Assembly: GCF_004214815.1 (NCBI RefSeq)
Contig: NZ_CP035926.1
Span: 434,001 to 498,000, forward strand
From: Aliarcobacter thereius LMG 24486
GTDB taxonomy: Bacteria > Campylobacterota > Campylobacteria > Campylobacterales > Arcobacteraceae
Direction: 5' to 3'
DNA length: 64,000 nt
The notes under the pieces were generated by a model. The model was not told the DNA's origin and did not search any database. It saw only the letters and a program-made list of their open reading frames with translations. Positions 48,064 to 57,625 of this stretch are shown in pieces. The position numbers were made by a program, and so were the translations under genes. Each line of letters opens with the position of its first letter. The stretch's first letter is position 1.

Positions 48064-48717
48064 TTGATGATAAGAGCAAATAATATAAAAAATATATTAA
48101 CTATTTTTATACTAATATTTATTTTAAATGCTTGTTCTTCTAAAACAGAAGAGTATAACAAACCAGCACTTTACTGGTACAACAAAATATTAAAACATAT
48201 TTCAATGGCAGAACTTGAAGAAGCGGATGATACTTTTATATCACTTGAAAGCGAACATAGAAATTCACCTTTAATTCCATCAGCTATTCTAATTTTAGTA
48301 GAAGCACATATGCAAAATGAAGAGTATGTTTTGGCAAACTTTTATTTAGATGAATATTTAAAAAGATTTGCACTAAGTAAAGATGTTGATTATATAAGAT
48401 ATTTAAAAATAAAATCAAATTTTAAAGGTTTTAAAAGACAAAATAGAGATCAAGTCTTAATTGATGATACTTTAGTTCAAATTGATGATTTTGAAAAAAG
48501 ATATTCAAATTCAAAATATATGCCTTTGGTACAAACAATTAAAACAAGATTAATGATTTCAAAATCACTTATGGATAAAGATATATCAGAACTTTATAAA
48601 AGAAGAGATAAACCAAAAGCACAAGAGTATTATTTAGAAAAATCTAAAGAGTCTTGGGAATATACAGATGAGGTAGAAAAACCGTATGTTCCAATAATTA
48701 GAAGAGTATTTGAATAA
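48064..48717 (+). CDS. bamD: Outer membrane assembly lipoprotein BamD
   Basis: A 217-residue TPR lipoprotein of the BAM complex. Lipoprotein signal with lipobox in LIFILNACSS, then TPR-like helices (PALYWYNKILKHISMAELEEADDTF ... HRNSPLIPSAILILVEAHMQNEEYVLANFYLDEYLKRF). Campylobacterota BamD are of this short form. ATG 48064 with AAGGATTT upstream. lon follows after 31 bp. Confidence 0.88.
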   Translation: MMIRANNIKNILTIFILIFILNACSSKTEEYNKPALYWYNKILKHISMAELEEADDTFISLESEHRNSPLIPSAILILVEAHMQNEEYVLANFYLDEYLKRFALSKDVDYIRYLKIKSNFKGFKRQNRDQVLIDDTLVQIDDFEKRYSNSKYMPLVQTIKTRLMISKSLMDKDISELYKRRDKPKAQEYYLEKSKESWEYTDEVEKPYVPIIRRVFE

Positions 48718-48748
48718 AAAATAATAGAATTTAAGGAGATATGAGAAT

Positions 48749-51163
48749 ATGTTATCAAATTATGATAATTTTCCACAAACTATACCATTTATAGTAGAAG
48801 ATGAGGTTTTTTTATACCCATTTATGATTACACCACTATTTTTGACAAATGACGAAAATATAAAAGCTGTTGAAAATGCAATAGAGTTTAATAGACTTAT
48901 TATGGTTACAGTTTCAAAACCTACAAAAGAGCAAAAAAGAGAAGAAGACTCTTTTTATGATATTGGAGTTGTAGGAAATGTGATGAGAAAAGTATCACTT
49001 CCAGATGGTAAAGTAAAAGTATTATTTCAAGGTGTTGCAAAAGCAAAGATTATTGATTTTGTTCCAAGTAATAATCTTTTTGCTACTGTTGAATTGGTAC
49101 AAGATTCTTATGAAAGTGAATTAGAATTAAAATCATTAAGTAATATTTTACTTGATAATGTAAAAAAACTCTCAAGATTAAATAATAAATTTCCAGCTGA
49201 TTTAATAAAAGCAATAGAAGAGAATGAAGATGCTTCAAGAGTTGCTGATTTAATATCTTCTGTTTTAAAATTAAAAAAAGATGAAGCTTATAAAATATAT
49301 TCTCAAACTAGCATAGAACAAAGATTGATTGATATAATTGAATATGTTAAAAATGAGATAGAATCTTATAAAATACAAAAAGAGATTACACAAAAAGTAA
49401 ATTCAAAAATAGAGAAAACTCATAAAGATTATTTCTTAAAAGAGCAGATAAAAGCTATTCAAAAAGAGCTTGGAGCTGATAGTCAAAAAGAAGAAGAGTT
49501 AAAATCATTTAAAAAGATTTTAAAAACAAAAAGAGTTTTTATGGGAAAAGAAGCATATAAAGAGACAAAAAAACAGCTTGATAAATTAAGTAGAATGAAT
49601 CAAGATTCTCCAGATGCTTCACTTTTACAAACCTATGTAGAGATGGTTTTAGATATTCCATTTGGAGAGTATTCAAACTCTAAAATATCTATTGCAAGTG
49701 TTGAAAAACAACTAAATAAAGATCACTTTTCACTAGAAAAAGCAAAAGAGAGAATCACAGAGTATTTTGCAGTTAAGCAACTTTTAGAGCAAAGAAAACT
49801 TGAAGATATGCAATCAAAAGGTACAGTTCTTTGTTTTGTAGGACCTCCAGGTGTTGGTAAAACTTCTTTAGCAAACTCTATTTCAAAAGCTCTTGATAGA
49901 CCACTTGTAAGAGTTGCTTTAGGTGGAATGGAAGATGTAAATGAGTTAAGAGGACATAGAAGAACTTATGTAGGAGCAATGCCTGGAAGATTAATCAAAG
50001 GTTTAATTGATGCAAAAAAGATGAATCCAGTTGTTGTTTTAGATGAAATTGATAAATTAGGAGCAAATCATAGAGGAGATCCATCTGCTGTGATGCTTGA
50101 GATTTTAGATCCAGAGCAAAATCATGAATTTAGAGATTTATATCTTAATTTTCCAGTTGATTTATCACAAGTTATATTTGTATCAACAGCAAATGATATA
50201 AGAAGAATTCCAGCTCCTTTAAGAGATAGAATGGAGTTTATAGAGATTAATTCATATACTCCAAATGAAAAATATCATATTGCTAAAGATTATTTAATAC
50301 CTCAAGAGCTTGAAAAACACGGACTTAAAAAAGATGAGGTGAGCTTAAGTAAAGCAACTATTGAACTTATAATTTCAAAATATACAAGAGAAGCAGGAGT
50401 TAGAAATCTAAGAAGAGTTTTCTCAAAAATATTTAGAAAAGTTGTTAAGAAATTACTTCAAGATGAAACTTTAGAAAAAGTTACTATTGGAACAAAAGAT
50501 TTAAAAGAGTATTTAGATAATCCAATATTTGAAATAGAATTAGCAGATAAAGTTGATATGGTTGGAGTTTCAAATGGACTTGCATGGACAGCTGTTGGTG
50601 GAGATATTTTAAAAATAGAGGCTATTAAATTAAAAGGAAAAGGTGGGCTAAAAGTAACTGGAAACTTAGGTGAAGTTATGAAAGAGTCTTCAACAATCTC
50701 TTACTCTGTTGTTAAACATTTAATAGATAATAATATTTTAAAAATAGATGAAAAATTAATTCCAAAAACTTTTAAAGAGGAAGAAGAAAATACAAAATTA
50801 GAGATTAGTGAAATTTATAAAAGATATGATATTCATCTACATATTCCTGAAGGTGCAACTCCAAAAGATGGACCAAGTGCAGGTATTACTATGGCACTTG
50901 CAATTGCTTCAATTTTATCAAATAGAAAAATAAAAGCAGATGTAGCAATGACAGGAGAGCTTACATTAAGTGGAAAAGTTCTTCCTATTGGTGGATTAAA
51001 AGAGAAATTAATAGCAGCATATAAAGCAAAAATCAAAAAAGTATTAATTCCTAAAAAGAATTTTGAAAGAGATTTAGATGAACTTCCTGAAGAGGTAAAA
51101 AATGCTATTGAAATAAAAGTTGTAAATACAATTGAAGATGTATTAAAAGAGGCATTGGTTTAA
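48749..51163 (+). CDS. lon: ATP-dependent protease Lon
   Basis: An 804-residue AAA+ serine protease degrading misfolded and regulatory proteins. N-domain (about 1-200), coiled-coil, Walker A GPPGVGKTS, Walker B PVVVLDEIDKL, and the protease domain with the Ser-Lys dyad in PKDGPSAGITMA and GGLKEKLIAAYKAKIKKVLIP. ATG 48749 follows AAGGAGATATGAGA. Full length. Confidence 0.97.
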   Translation: MLSNYDNFPQTIPFIVEDEVFLYPFMITPLFLTNDENIKAVENAIEFNRLIMVTVSKPTKEQKREEDSFYDIGVVGNVMRKVSLPDGKVKVLFQGVAKAKIIDFVPSNNLFATVELVQDSYESELELKSLSNILLDNVKKLSRLNNKFPADLIKAIEENEDASRVADLISSVLKLKKDEAYKIYSQTSIEQRLIDIIEYVKNEIESYKIQKEITQKVNSKIEKTHKDYFLKEQIKAIQKELGADSQKEEELKSFKKILKTKRVFMGKEAYKETKKQLDKLSRMNQDSPDASLLQTYVEMVLDIPFGEYSNSKISIASVEKQLNKDHFSLEKAKERITEYFAVKQLLEQRKLEDMQSKGTVLCFVGPPGVGKTSLANSISKALDRPLVRVALGGMEDVNELRGHRRTYVGAMPGRLIKGLIDAKKMNPVVVLDEIDKLGANHRGDPSAVMLEILDPEQNHEFRDLYLNFPVDLSQVIFVSTANDIRRIPAPLRDRMEFIEINSYTPNEKYHIAKDYLIPQELEKHGLKKDEVSLSKATIELIISKYTREAGVRNLRRVFSKIFRKVVKKLLQDETLEKVTIGTKDLKEYLDNPIFEIELADKVDMVGVSNGLAWTAVGGDILKIEAIKLKGKGGLKVTGNLGEVMKESSTISYSVVKHLIDNNILKIDEKLIPKTFKEEEENTKLEISEIYKRYDIHLHIPEGATPKDGPSAGITMALAIASILSNRKIKADVAMTGELTLSGKVLPIGGLKEKLIAAYKAKIKKVLIPKKNFERDLDELPEEVKNAIEIKVVNTIEDVLKEALV

Positions 51164-51164
51164 A

Positions 51165-51722
51165 ATGACTTTTTCAAAAAGTAAAAATGAGTTCACAGCA
51201 ACAAATATTTTAATAGCAATTACAATTTTTGCTTATATTATTCAGATAAATATTAAAGATGGAAACTTACTAATGGGTTTAAATATCTATTTTTTACTTG
51301 GTGAGTTTTACTGGCAACCATTGACAAGTGTATTTTCTCATGGTGGATTAGCTCATCTTGGGATGAATATGTTTGTTTTATGGCAATTTGGAAATATGAT
51401 AGAGAGATTTATAGGTGTAAAAAGTTTTATACTATTATATTTTATAACTGGAATTTTGACTTCACTTTTCTCATTTTTATATATATACTATTTTGATTTT
51501 AGTGTAAATCTCGTAGGAGCAAGTGGTGCTATTTGTGCTATTTTAGGCTTTTATGCATATTTTGTAAAAGAAGAAAGAAGTGCTATTGTTACTTGGATTT
51601 TACTAATCTCTGTTGCTCCACTTTTAATAGGGCTTCCAATAGCTTGGTATGCTCACTTTATAGGACTTATTGTAGGATTTATATATGCAATAGTTTTTAA
51701 ATCTTTTCTTCCAAAAAGATAA
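51165..51722 (+). CDS. Rhomboid-family intramembrane serine protease
   Basis: A 185-residue, six-helix membrane protease. It shows SHGGLAHLGMNMFVLWQFG (loop 1 and helix 2 His/Asn), the catalytic serine in VGASGAICAILGFYA (GxSG) and the catalytic histidine in YAHFIGLIVGFIYA. Starts two bases after lon stops, suggesting co-transcription within the bamD-lon-rhomboid-rnhB run. Substrates unknown. Confidence 0.9.
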   Translation: MTFSKSKNEFTATNILIAITIFAYIIQINIKDGNLLMGLNIYFLLGEFYWQPLTSVFSHGGLAHLGMNMFVLWQFGNMIERFIGVKSFILLYFITGILTSLFSFLYIYYFDFSVNLVGASGAICAILGFYAYFVKEERSAIVTWILLISVAPLLIGLPIAWYAHFIGLIVGFIYAIVFKSFLPKR

Positions 51723-51724
51723 GT

Positions 51725-52312
51725 ATGCAAAACTTAGGATTATGTGGTATTGATGAAGCAGGGCGAGGACCACTTGCTGGTCCTTTGGTAGTTGCTGGAA
51801 CTATTCTTTTAGAAGAAATACTTGGATTAAATGATTCAAAAGTATTAAGTGAAAAGAAAAGAGAAGCTCTGTTTGAAGAGATAAAGAATAAATCAAAATA
51901 TCATATAGTTTTTAAAAGTGCAAAGCAAATAGATGAGTTTGGAATTTCATATTGTCTAAAAAGTTCAATAGAAGAGATAATAGAAAAATTAAAAGGTTTT
52001 ACAAACTCTTTTTTGATGGATGGAAATACAAATTTTGGAATACAAAATCTTCAAAAAGAGATAAAAGCAGATGCAAAATATCCAAGTGTTAGTGCAGCTT
52101 CAATTTTAGCAAAAGTTAGTCGTGATAGATTTATGAATGAAATTTCAAGTAGCTATCCAAACTATAATTTTGCTAAACACAAAGGATATGGTACAAAAGC
52201 TCATATTGAAGCTATAAAGAAGTTTGGTAGAAGTGATATCCATAGAATTAGTTTTAAGCTAAAAGCTTTAGGTGAAGTAGATTTTGGCACTCAAAATCTA
52301 CTTAAATTCTAA
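51725..52312 (+). CDS. rnhB: Ribonuclease HII
   Basis: A 195-residue enzyme that nicks RNA in RNA-DNA hybrids. Motifs GIDEAGRGPLAGPLVVAG (catalytic Asp/Glu), LNDSKVLSEKKRE, FLMDGN, KADAKYPSVSAASILAKVSRDRFM and HKGYGTKAHIEAI are complete. Starts 2 bp after the rhomboid stop, convergent with the ABC operon. Confidence 0.96.
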   Translation: MQNLGLCGIDEAGRGPLAGPLVVAGTILLEEILGLNDSKVLSEKKREALFEEIKNKSKYHIVFKSAKQIDEFGISYCLKSSIEEIIEKLKGFTNSFLMDGNTNFGIQNLQKEIKADAKYPSVSAASILAKVSRDRFMNEISSSYPNYNFAKHKGYGTKAHIEAIKKFGRSDIHRISFKLKALGEVDFGTQNLLKF

Positions 52313-52313
52313 A

Positions 52314-53525
52314 CTACTCATATCTTAAAGCTTCAATAGGATTTAATCTTGCAGCTTTTCTTGCAGGAAAATATCCAAAAACAACTCCAATCAAAGTTGA
52401 AAAAATAAAAGATATTAAAATTATTTGAGTGTTTATAATATAAGGTAATTCAAATATTTGTACAACTCCATAACCAACTCCAAGTCCAAGTAAAATTCCA
52501 ATAATTCCACCCCAAGTTGATAAAACAATAGCTTCAACCAAAAATTGCATTAAAACTTCATTCTGCATAGCTCCAATGGCAAGTCTTATTCCAATCTCTC
52601 TTGTTCTTTCAGTTACAGAAACAAGCATAATATTCATAATTCCAATCCCACCAACAAGTAAAGAAATTGCTGCGATTGAACCCAAAAGATATGTAAGCAT
52701 CTTTGTAGTACTTGTCATGGAATCAAGAATATCTTTCATATCACGAATATAAAAGTTGTCAGCTTCGCCAATTTTTACGGCTCTTCTATCTTGCATTAAA
52801 GAAGTTATTTCTGTTTTAGCATCATCAATATATTGTTTCTCTTTAACTGAAACAACTATATTTGAAACATCTAAATTTCCTTGAATTTTTCTTTGAAACA
52901 TTTTTAAAGGAGTTACAACTATCTCATCTTGATCTCTTCCAAAACTACTAGCCCCTTTTGATTCTAAAACACCAATAACACTACAAGGAAAATTTTTAAG
53001 TCTAATTGTTGCACCAACTGGATTATCATTTCCAAAAAGATTTTTTACAATAGTTGTTCCTATTAGGCAAACACTTTTACCACTAATTAACTCTGATTCT
53101 TCAAAAACTCTTCCTGAACTTACATTCCAATCTTTTATTATAAAATAATCATTTGTAGTTCCAACAACAGAAGATGAATTACTTTTATTTCCAAAAACCA
53201 CATTTACCATAGAAGAGTTTTCAGCAGTAACTCCTTTTAAGTTTGCAACACTATTTTTTATTGCATCAATATCTTCATTCTTAAAAGGTTTTGAACTATT
53301 ATCATCTCTTAGTGGACCTCTTCTTTCTTGTCCAACTCTAATATTTAAAATATTACTTCCAAGTTTTTCTATATTTGCTGTTACATTTGCTGTTGTTCCA
53401 TCTCCAATCATAACCATAGCAATAACAGAAGCAACACCGATTACTATTCCTAAAATTGTAAGAATAGATCTTAAAATATTTCTTCTAATCTCTTTGATTG
53501 CTATTATAAATGTATTTAAAAACAT
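52314..53525 (-). CDS. ABC transporter permease, MacB type
   Basis: A 403-residue MacB/FtsX-type permease with one N-terminal and three C-terminal helices flanking a periplasmic domain (about 45-270). Visible are NILRSILTILGIVIGVASVIAMVMIGDGT and RTREIGIRLAIGAMQNEVLMQFLVEAIVLS, then GYFPARKAARLNPIEALRYE at the end. Unlike E. coli MacB the ATPase is a separate protein, encoded with 1-bp overlap just upstream. Confidence 0.9.
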   Translation of the reverse strand: MFLNTFIIAIKEIRRNILRSILTILGIVIGVASVIAMVMIGDGTTANVTANIEKLGSNILNIRVGQERRGPLRDDNSSKPFKNEDIDAIKNSVANLKGVTAENSSMVNVVFGNKSNSSSVVGTTNDYFIIKDWNVSSGRVFEESELISGKSVCLIGTTIVKNLFGNDNPVGATIRLKNFPCSVIGVLESKGASSFGRDQDEIVVTPLKMFQRKIQGNLDVSNIVVSVKEKQYIDDAKTEITSLMQDRRAVKIGEADNFYIRDMKDILDSMTSTTKMLTYLLGSIAAISLLVGGIGIMNIMLVSVTERTREIGIRLAIGAMQNEVLMQFLVEAIVLSTWGGIIGILLGLGVGYGVVQIFELPYIINTQIILISFIFSTLIGVVFGYFPARKAARLNPIEALRYE

Positions 53526-54226
53526 TATTTAAATCCTTTTTTCAAAGAGTCTTCAATATTTCCATCTCTAAAATATATAACTCTTGAAGCATATGCAGCC
53601 ATTTCTTCTTCGTGAGTTACCATTACAATAGTAATTCCAAGCTCTTCATTTAAAGATTTTAGAAGTTGCATTACTTCAACACTTTTTATACTATCAAGAT
53701 TTCCAGTTGGTTCATCTGCTAAAAGTAGTAAAGGATTTGTAACAATAGCTCTTGCAATAGCAACTCTTTGTTGCTGTCCACCACTAAGTTCAGCTGGTGT
53801 ATTTTTTTTAACACTTTCAAGACCAACTTTTTTTAAAGCTTCAATCGATAGTTCAAATCTCTCTTCTTTTGGAACTTTTCTATAAATTAAAGGCAATTCA
53901 ACATTCTCTAAAGCACTAGTTCTTCCTAAAAGATTAAATCCTTGAAATACAAAACCAATATAATTTCTTCTTAAAATAGCCATTTGATTTAAATTTAAGT
54001 TTTCAACATTTACTCCATCAAATAGATACTCTCCACTACTTGGTTTATCCAAACAACCAATTATATTCATAGAAGTGGATTTTCCACTTCCACTTGCACC
54101 CATAATAGCTACAAATTCACCTTTATAGATTTTTAGATCAACACCATTTAAAGCAAAAGTTTGGTTTGCACCTTTTCCATAACTTTTTTTGATATTTCTA
54201 AATTCTAATAAAACTTTATTTTGCAT
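53525..54226 (-). CDS. ABC transporter ATPase, MacB/LolD type
   Basis: A 233-residue ATPase with Walker A GASGSGKST, Q-loop GFVFQGFNLL, signature LSGGQQQRVAIARA, Walker B LLLADEPTGNLDS and the H-loop MVTHEEEMA. It drives the MacB-type permease next door. It overlaps the adaptor gene by 11 bp. Confidence 0.93.
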   Translation of the reverse strand: MQNKVLLEFRNIKKSYGKGANQTFALNGVDLKIYKGEFVAIMGASGSGKSTSMNIIGCLDKPSSGEYLFDGVNVENLNLNQMAILRRNYIGFVFQGFNLLGRTSALENVELPLIYRKVPKEERFELSIEALKKVGLESVKKNTPAELSGGQQQRVAIARAIVTNPLLLLADEPTGNLDSIKSVEVMQLLKSLNEELGITIVMVTHEEEMAAYASRVIYFRDGNIEDSLKKGFK

Positions 54227-55466
54227 TTTTGCTCTTCATTGAAGTAATTATTTCATCATCTTGTTTTAAACTTTTTGAAGATACAGCTGTTTGTTGAGTA
54301 TTACTTGAAATTATTTTTACTTTTATCTCTTTTGGCTCATTGTTTTCTAAAATATATAAGCTCATCATTCCATCATTTGATTTTGAAGATTCACTTTTTG
54401 AACTTGGTCTAAATCTTGATGGAGAACCAAGATTAGGTGCTTTTTTATCCACTTGAACAATAGGTTTAAATCTAAATGCACTATTTGGAACTAAAAGTTG
54501 GTTTTCAAGATTTTTTGTAACAATTTTTGCATTTGCAGTCATTCCAGGTTTTAAAAGTAAATCATCATTTGTAACACTTACAACAGTTTCATAAGTTACA
54601 ACTCCATTTGTTGTAATAGGATTCAATCTTACTTGTTTAATCTTTCCTTTGAACTCTTTATTTGCATAAGCATCAACTGTAAATAATACATCTAAACCAT
54701 CTTTTATATCAGCAACATCGGCTTCATCGATATTTACTATTAAATCCATATTTGATAAATCTTTAGCAAGAGTAAAAAGTTTTGGTGCTGACATTGTTGC
54801 TGCTAAAGTTTGACCAACTTCAACTTCTCTATTTAAAACAATTCCATTTATACTTGATTTTACACTAGCTTTATCCAAATTCTGAAGATTGTTTTTTAAA
54901 TCAGATTCAGATTGTAAAACTTTTGCTTTTGAAGCTTTTACAGAAGCAAGTGCTACTTCATAAGCAAATAGAGTATCATCATACTCATTTTGAGATGGAA
55001 ATTTTCCACCTGAACTTTCAAACATCTTTTTTGTTCTATCAAAAATTAGTTTTTTATTTTTAAGATTTACTTCACTTTCATTTAGATTTGCTTTTGAAAT
55101 AGCCAAACTAGCTTTTGAGCTTTCAACACTTGCTTCAAGTTTTGTAGTATCAATTTTTGCCAAAACTTGACCAATTGTTACTTCATCATTATAATCTACA
55201 AAAATCTCTTTTATTGTTCCAGAAACTTCAATTCCAATCTCAACACTATTTGTAGGACTTAAGTTTCCACTTGCACTAACAATCACTTTTAAATCCCCAA
55301 TTTGTGCTTTTTGAGTATTATATTTTGGTTTTAAATCTTCATTTTGTGGTAAAAAAATATAAACCATCAAAGCAATAAAAATAATAACAATAGATAAAAT
55401 CCAATATTTATAAGATTTTTTACCACCTTTGTAGCTATTCAAATCTTTTAGTAAACTATTATTCAT
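54216..55466 (-). CDS. MacA-type periplasmic adaptor (HlyD/RND family)
   Basis: A 416-residue membrane-fusion protein with an N-terminal membrane anchor (YWILSIVIIFIALMVYIFLP), lipoyl halves (SGNLSPTNSVEIGIEVSGTIKEIFVDYNDEVTIGQVLAKID and SSINGIVLNREVEVGQTL) around a coiled-coil hairpin, then beta-barrel and membrane-proximal domains. It would bridge the ABC transporter and the TolC-like channel. The Ser/Lys-rich insert near SRFRPSSKSESSKSND is unusual. Confidence 0.9.
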   Translation of the reverse strand: MNNSLLKDLNSYKGGKKSYKYWILSIVIIFIALMVYIFLPQNEDLKPKYNTQKAQIGDLKVIVSASGNLSPTNSVEIGIEVSGTIKEIFVDYNDEVTIGQVLAKIDTTKLEASVESSKASLAISKANLNESEVNLKNKKLIFDRTKKMFESSGGKFPSQNEYDDTLFAYEVALASVKASKAKVLQSESDLKNNLQNLDKASVKSSINGIVLNREVEVGQTLAATMSAPKLFTLAKDLSNMDLIVNIDEADVADIKDGLDVLFTVDAYANKEFKGKIKQVRLNPITTNGVVTYETVVSVTNDDLLLKPGMTANAKIVTKNLENQLLVPNSAFRFKPIVQVDKKAPNLGSPSRFRPSSKSESSKSNDGMMSLYILENNEPKEIKVKIISSNTQQTAVSSKSLKQDDEIITSMKSKNAK

Positions 55467-55470
55467 CTTT

Positions 55471-56682
55471 TTAACCTTTTGTCATGAAGTAAATTTTTGC
55501 GTAATATTGCATAACATTTATATTGTTTATCAAAATATCAAAGCTATTTATAGCTTTTTGATTCTCTAAAATTTCTAAATCATATTTTGAAGTCATTCCA
55601 GCACTACTTGAGATACTATTTGCTTCTATTAAATCATCATAAAGCAAGATATTATCTTTTAAAATCTCATTTTGTTTGAAAAATGTATCAATTTTTGTAA
55701 AATATTGATCATATTCAAAAGCTTTTTCATTTTTCAAATCAGCCAAATAAAATCTCTGTTTCATAGATTCAATTTTTGATTCTTGTACATTTTTGCTTTT
55801 TGAGTAATCAAATAAAGGAATAGATAGATTCAAACTCGCACTTGATTGTGCATCGTTTCTACTATTGTCTTTCATCAAAGGATTGAATTTTTCATCACTA
55901 TTTGAGTATGTAGCTTTTGCATTTAAGCTAAGCTTCATAAGATTTTCTCCTCTTTGTTTTTTATAATCACTATCAAGCATCTTAACTTTTGCCTCTTCTT
56001 GAAGTAATTCAAAGTTTGAATCCAAAAACTCCTCTTTTTTTGTCTCTTTAAAATCCAAGATTTCTATCTCTTCATATTTAAGTTCTGTATATTTAGCTAA
56101 TTCTTGCTCTTTCTCTTTTATACTATTTTCTAAACTTATTCTTTCATTTAAAGCTGTATTCTTACTCATTATTGCATTATTTAAATCAATAATATCACTT
56201 TTTCCAACATCATATTCAAGCTTTTTCATCTCAAGTTCTATGTTTTTATTAACTATTTTATATCCATTTTGTTTGTGTTCAAGCTTTAATTTTTTTATAT
56301 CAAGCAAAGTGCTATAAATTGAGAAGATTAATTGCTGATTCTGATTTTGCCAAGATAAAGTCTCATAATCATATTTACTATTTGCGTAATCCATTTTAAA
56401 AATAATTGCACCTGATTCAAATAAAGTTTGGTTAATTCCAATACTTGCACGTTTTGTATAGTTTCTATTTTTATTTTCATCAAAATAGTGATCTATACCT
56501 AAACTAGAGCTAAGCTCAATATTTGAAATAAAACTATATTTCAAACTTTTATATCTAGCTTCAATAGATTCTAAATCAAGATTTCTATACTCTTTTTTAT
56601 CTTTTAAAAGTAGATCCATATTTTCTTTAGGATTCGCACTTAAAATATCTATAAATAGTATGAAAAACAGTATTCTTTTCAA
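55471..56682 (-). CDS. TolC-family outer membrane channel
   Basis: A 403-residue exported protein (signal MKRILFFILFIDILSA) dominated by long helices with coiled-coil repeats and a central TFSNSDEKFNPL-like strand region, the TolC/OprM pattern. Shorter than the usual ~450. First gene of the four-gene efflux operon; the adaptor gene starts 4 bp after its stop. Divergent from exbB. Confidence 0.82.
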   Translation of the reverse strand: MKRILFFILFIDILSANPKENMDLLLKDKKEYRNLDLESIEARYKSLKYSFISNIELSSSLGIDHYFDENKNRNYTKRASIGINQTLFESGAIIFKMDYANSKYDYETLSWQNQNQQLIFSIYSTLLDIKKLKLEHKQNGYKIVNKNIELEMKKLEYDVGKSDIIDLNNAIMSKNTALNERISLENSIKEKEQELAKYTELKYEEIEILDFKETKKEEFLDSNFELLQEEAKVKMLDSDYKKQRGENLMKLSLNAKATYSNSDEKFNPLMKDNSRNDAQSSASLNLSIPLFDYSKSKNVQESKIESMKQRFYLADLKNEKAFEYDQYFTKIDTFFKQNEILKDNILLYDDLIEANSISSSAGMTSKYDLEILENQKAINSFDILINNINVMQYYAKIYFMTKG

Positions 56683-56772
56683 AGAAAATCCTTATTTATC
56701 AAATTTGAAAGCAATTATATGTAATAATTTTTAATGCTACTTTAACAAAATTTTAATTTTATATTAATATTA

Positions 56773-56787
56773 AGATAACTATTATCA
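56773..56787. promoter_or_regulatory. Fur-box-like site upstream of exbB-exbD-tonB
   Basis: AGATAACTATTATCA matches the 7-1-7 Fur motif TGATAAT-N-ATTATCA at 12 of 14 positions, and further AATATTGAT follows. A -10-like TATAAT lies at 56797-56802. The site could also affect the divergent TolC-type operon, whose start is ~90 bp away. Confidence 0.65.
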
Positions 56788-56832
56788 ATATTGATATATA
56801 ATTTCAAATATTTTTAAAAAAAGGGTATTTTT

Positions 56833-57264
56833 ATGAATGATATTGAGACACTAAAACATCTTGTAGATTATGGAGTTATAGCACTTTTAGTACTTATGAA
56901 CTTTGTTGCTCTATTTTTCTTTATAGAAAGAATAATTTTTTATAGAAAAGTTGAAATAAAATCATACAAAACAAAAAGAGCTTTAGAAGTTGCACTTACA
57001 AAACATCTAAACATAATTGGAACAATCGCATCAAATGCACCTTATATTGGACTTTTAGGTACAGTTTTGGCAATTATGCTTACATTTATGAATATGGGAA
57101 ATGCAAACGATATTGATGCTGGTAAAATAATGGAGAGTTTGGCTCTTGCACTTAAAGTAACTGCAGTTGGGCTTGTTGTTGCGATTTTATCTATGGTTTT
57201 TTATAATATCCTAAGTAGATCAGCAGAAGTTTTGGAAAGCGAATATGAAGTTACAGAAGTTTGA
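56833..57264 (+). CDS. exbB: ExbB/TolQ-family proton channel subunit
   Basis: A 143-residue inner-membrane protein with three helices, the compact ExbB form of Campylobacterota. The conserved IASNAPYIGLLGTVLAIMLTF and LALALKVTAVGLVVAILSMVFYN segments hold the channel-lining residues. With ExbD it uses the proton gradient to energise TonB. ATG 56833 follows AAAAAGGGT. Confidence 0.92.
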   Translation: MNDIETLKHLVDYGVIALLVLMNFVALFFFIERIIFYRKVEIKSYKTKRALEVALTKHLNIIGTIASNAPYIGLLGTVLAIMLTFMNMGNANDIDAGKIMESLALALKVTAVGLVVAILSMVFYNILSRSAEVLESEYEVTEV

Positions 57265-57622
57265 TTCAATAAATGTAATACCTTTTATTGATGTATTACT
57301 TGTACTTTTAGCAATTGTTTTACTTACATCAACATTTATTACAAAAGGGCTTATCCCAGTAGCTTTACCAGATAGTAAAAATGCTAGTAAGCTAAAAAGT
57401 GATAAAGAGATAGTAATAGTAATAGATAATTCAGGTAAATTCTATTTAGATGATATAGATATGGCAATAGAAAATATAGAGTTTGAACTTTTAGGAAAAC
57501 CAAAAGAGACGCCAATTCATCTAAATACAGATAAAGATACAAAATTTGAAAATTTTGTAAATATATTAGATATGTTAAAGAAAAATGAATTCAACAATGT
57601 ATCGATTGTGACTAAGAAGTAA
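57245..57622 (+). CDS. exbD: ExbD/TolR-family protein
   Basis: A 125-residue protein with one N-terminal helix preceded by FDSINVIPFIDVLLVLLAIVLL, which includes the essential membrane Asp. The periplasmic domain ends in VNILDMLKKNEFNNVSIVTKK. Overlaps exbB by 20 bp and precedes tonB by 3 bp. Confidence 0.93.
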   Translation: MKLQKFDSINVIPFIDVLLVLLAIVLLTSTFITKGLIPVALPDSKNASKLKSDKEIVIVIDNSGKFYLDDIDMAIENIEFELLGKPKETPIHLNTDKDTKFENFVNILDMLKKNEFNNVSIVTKK

Positions 57623-57625
57623 ATT

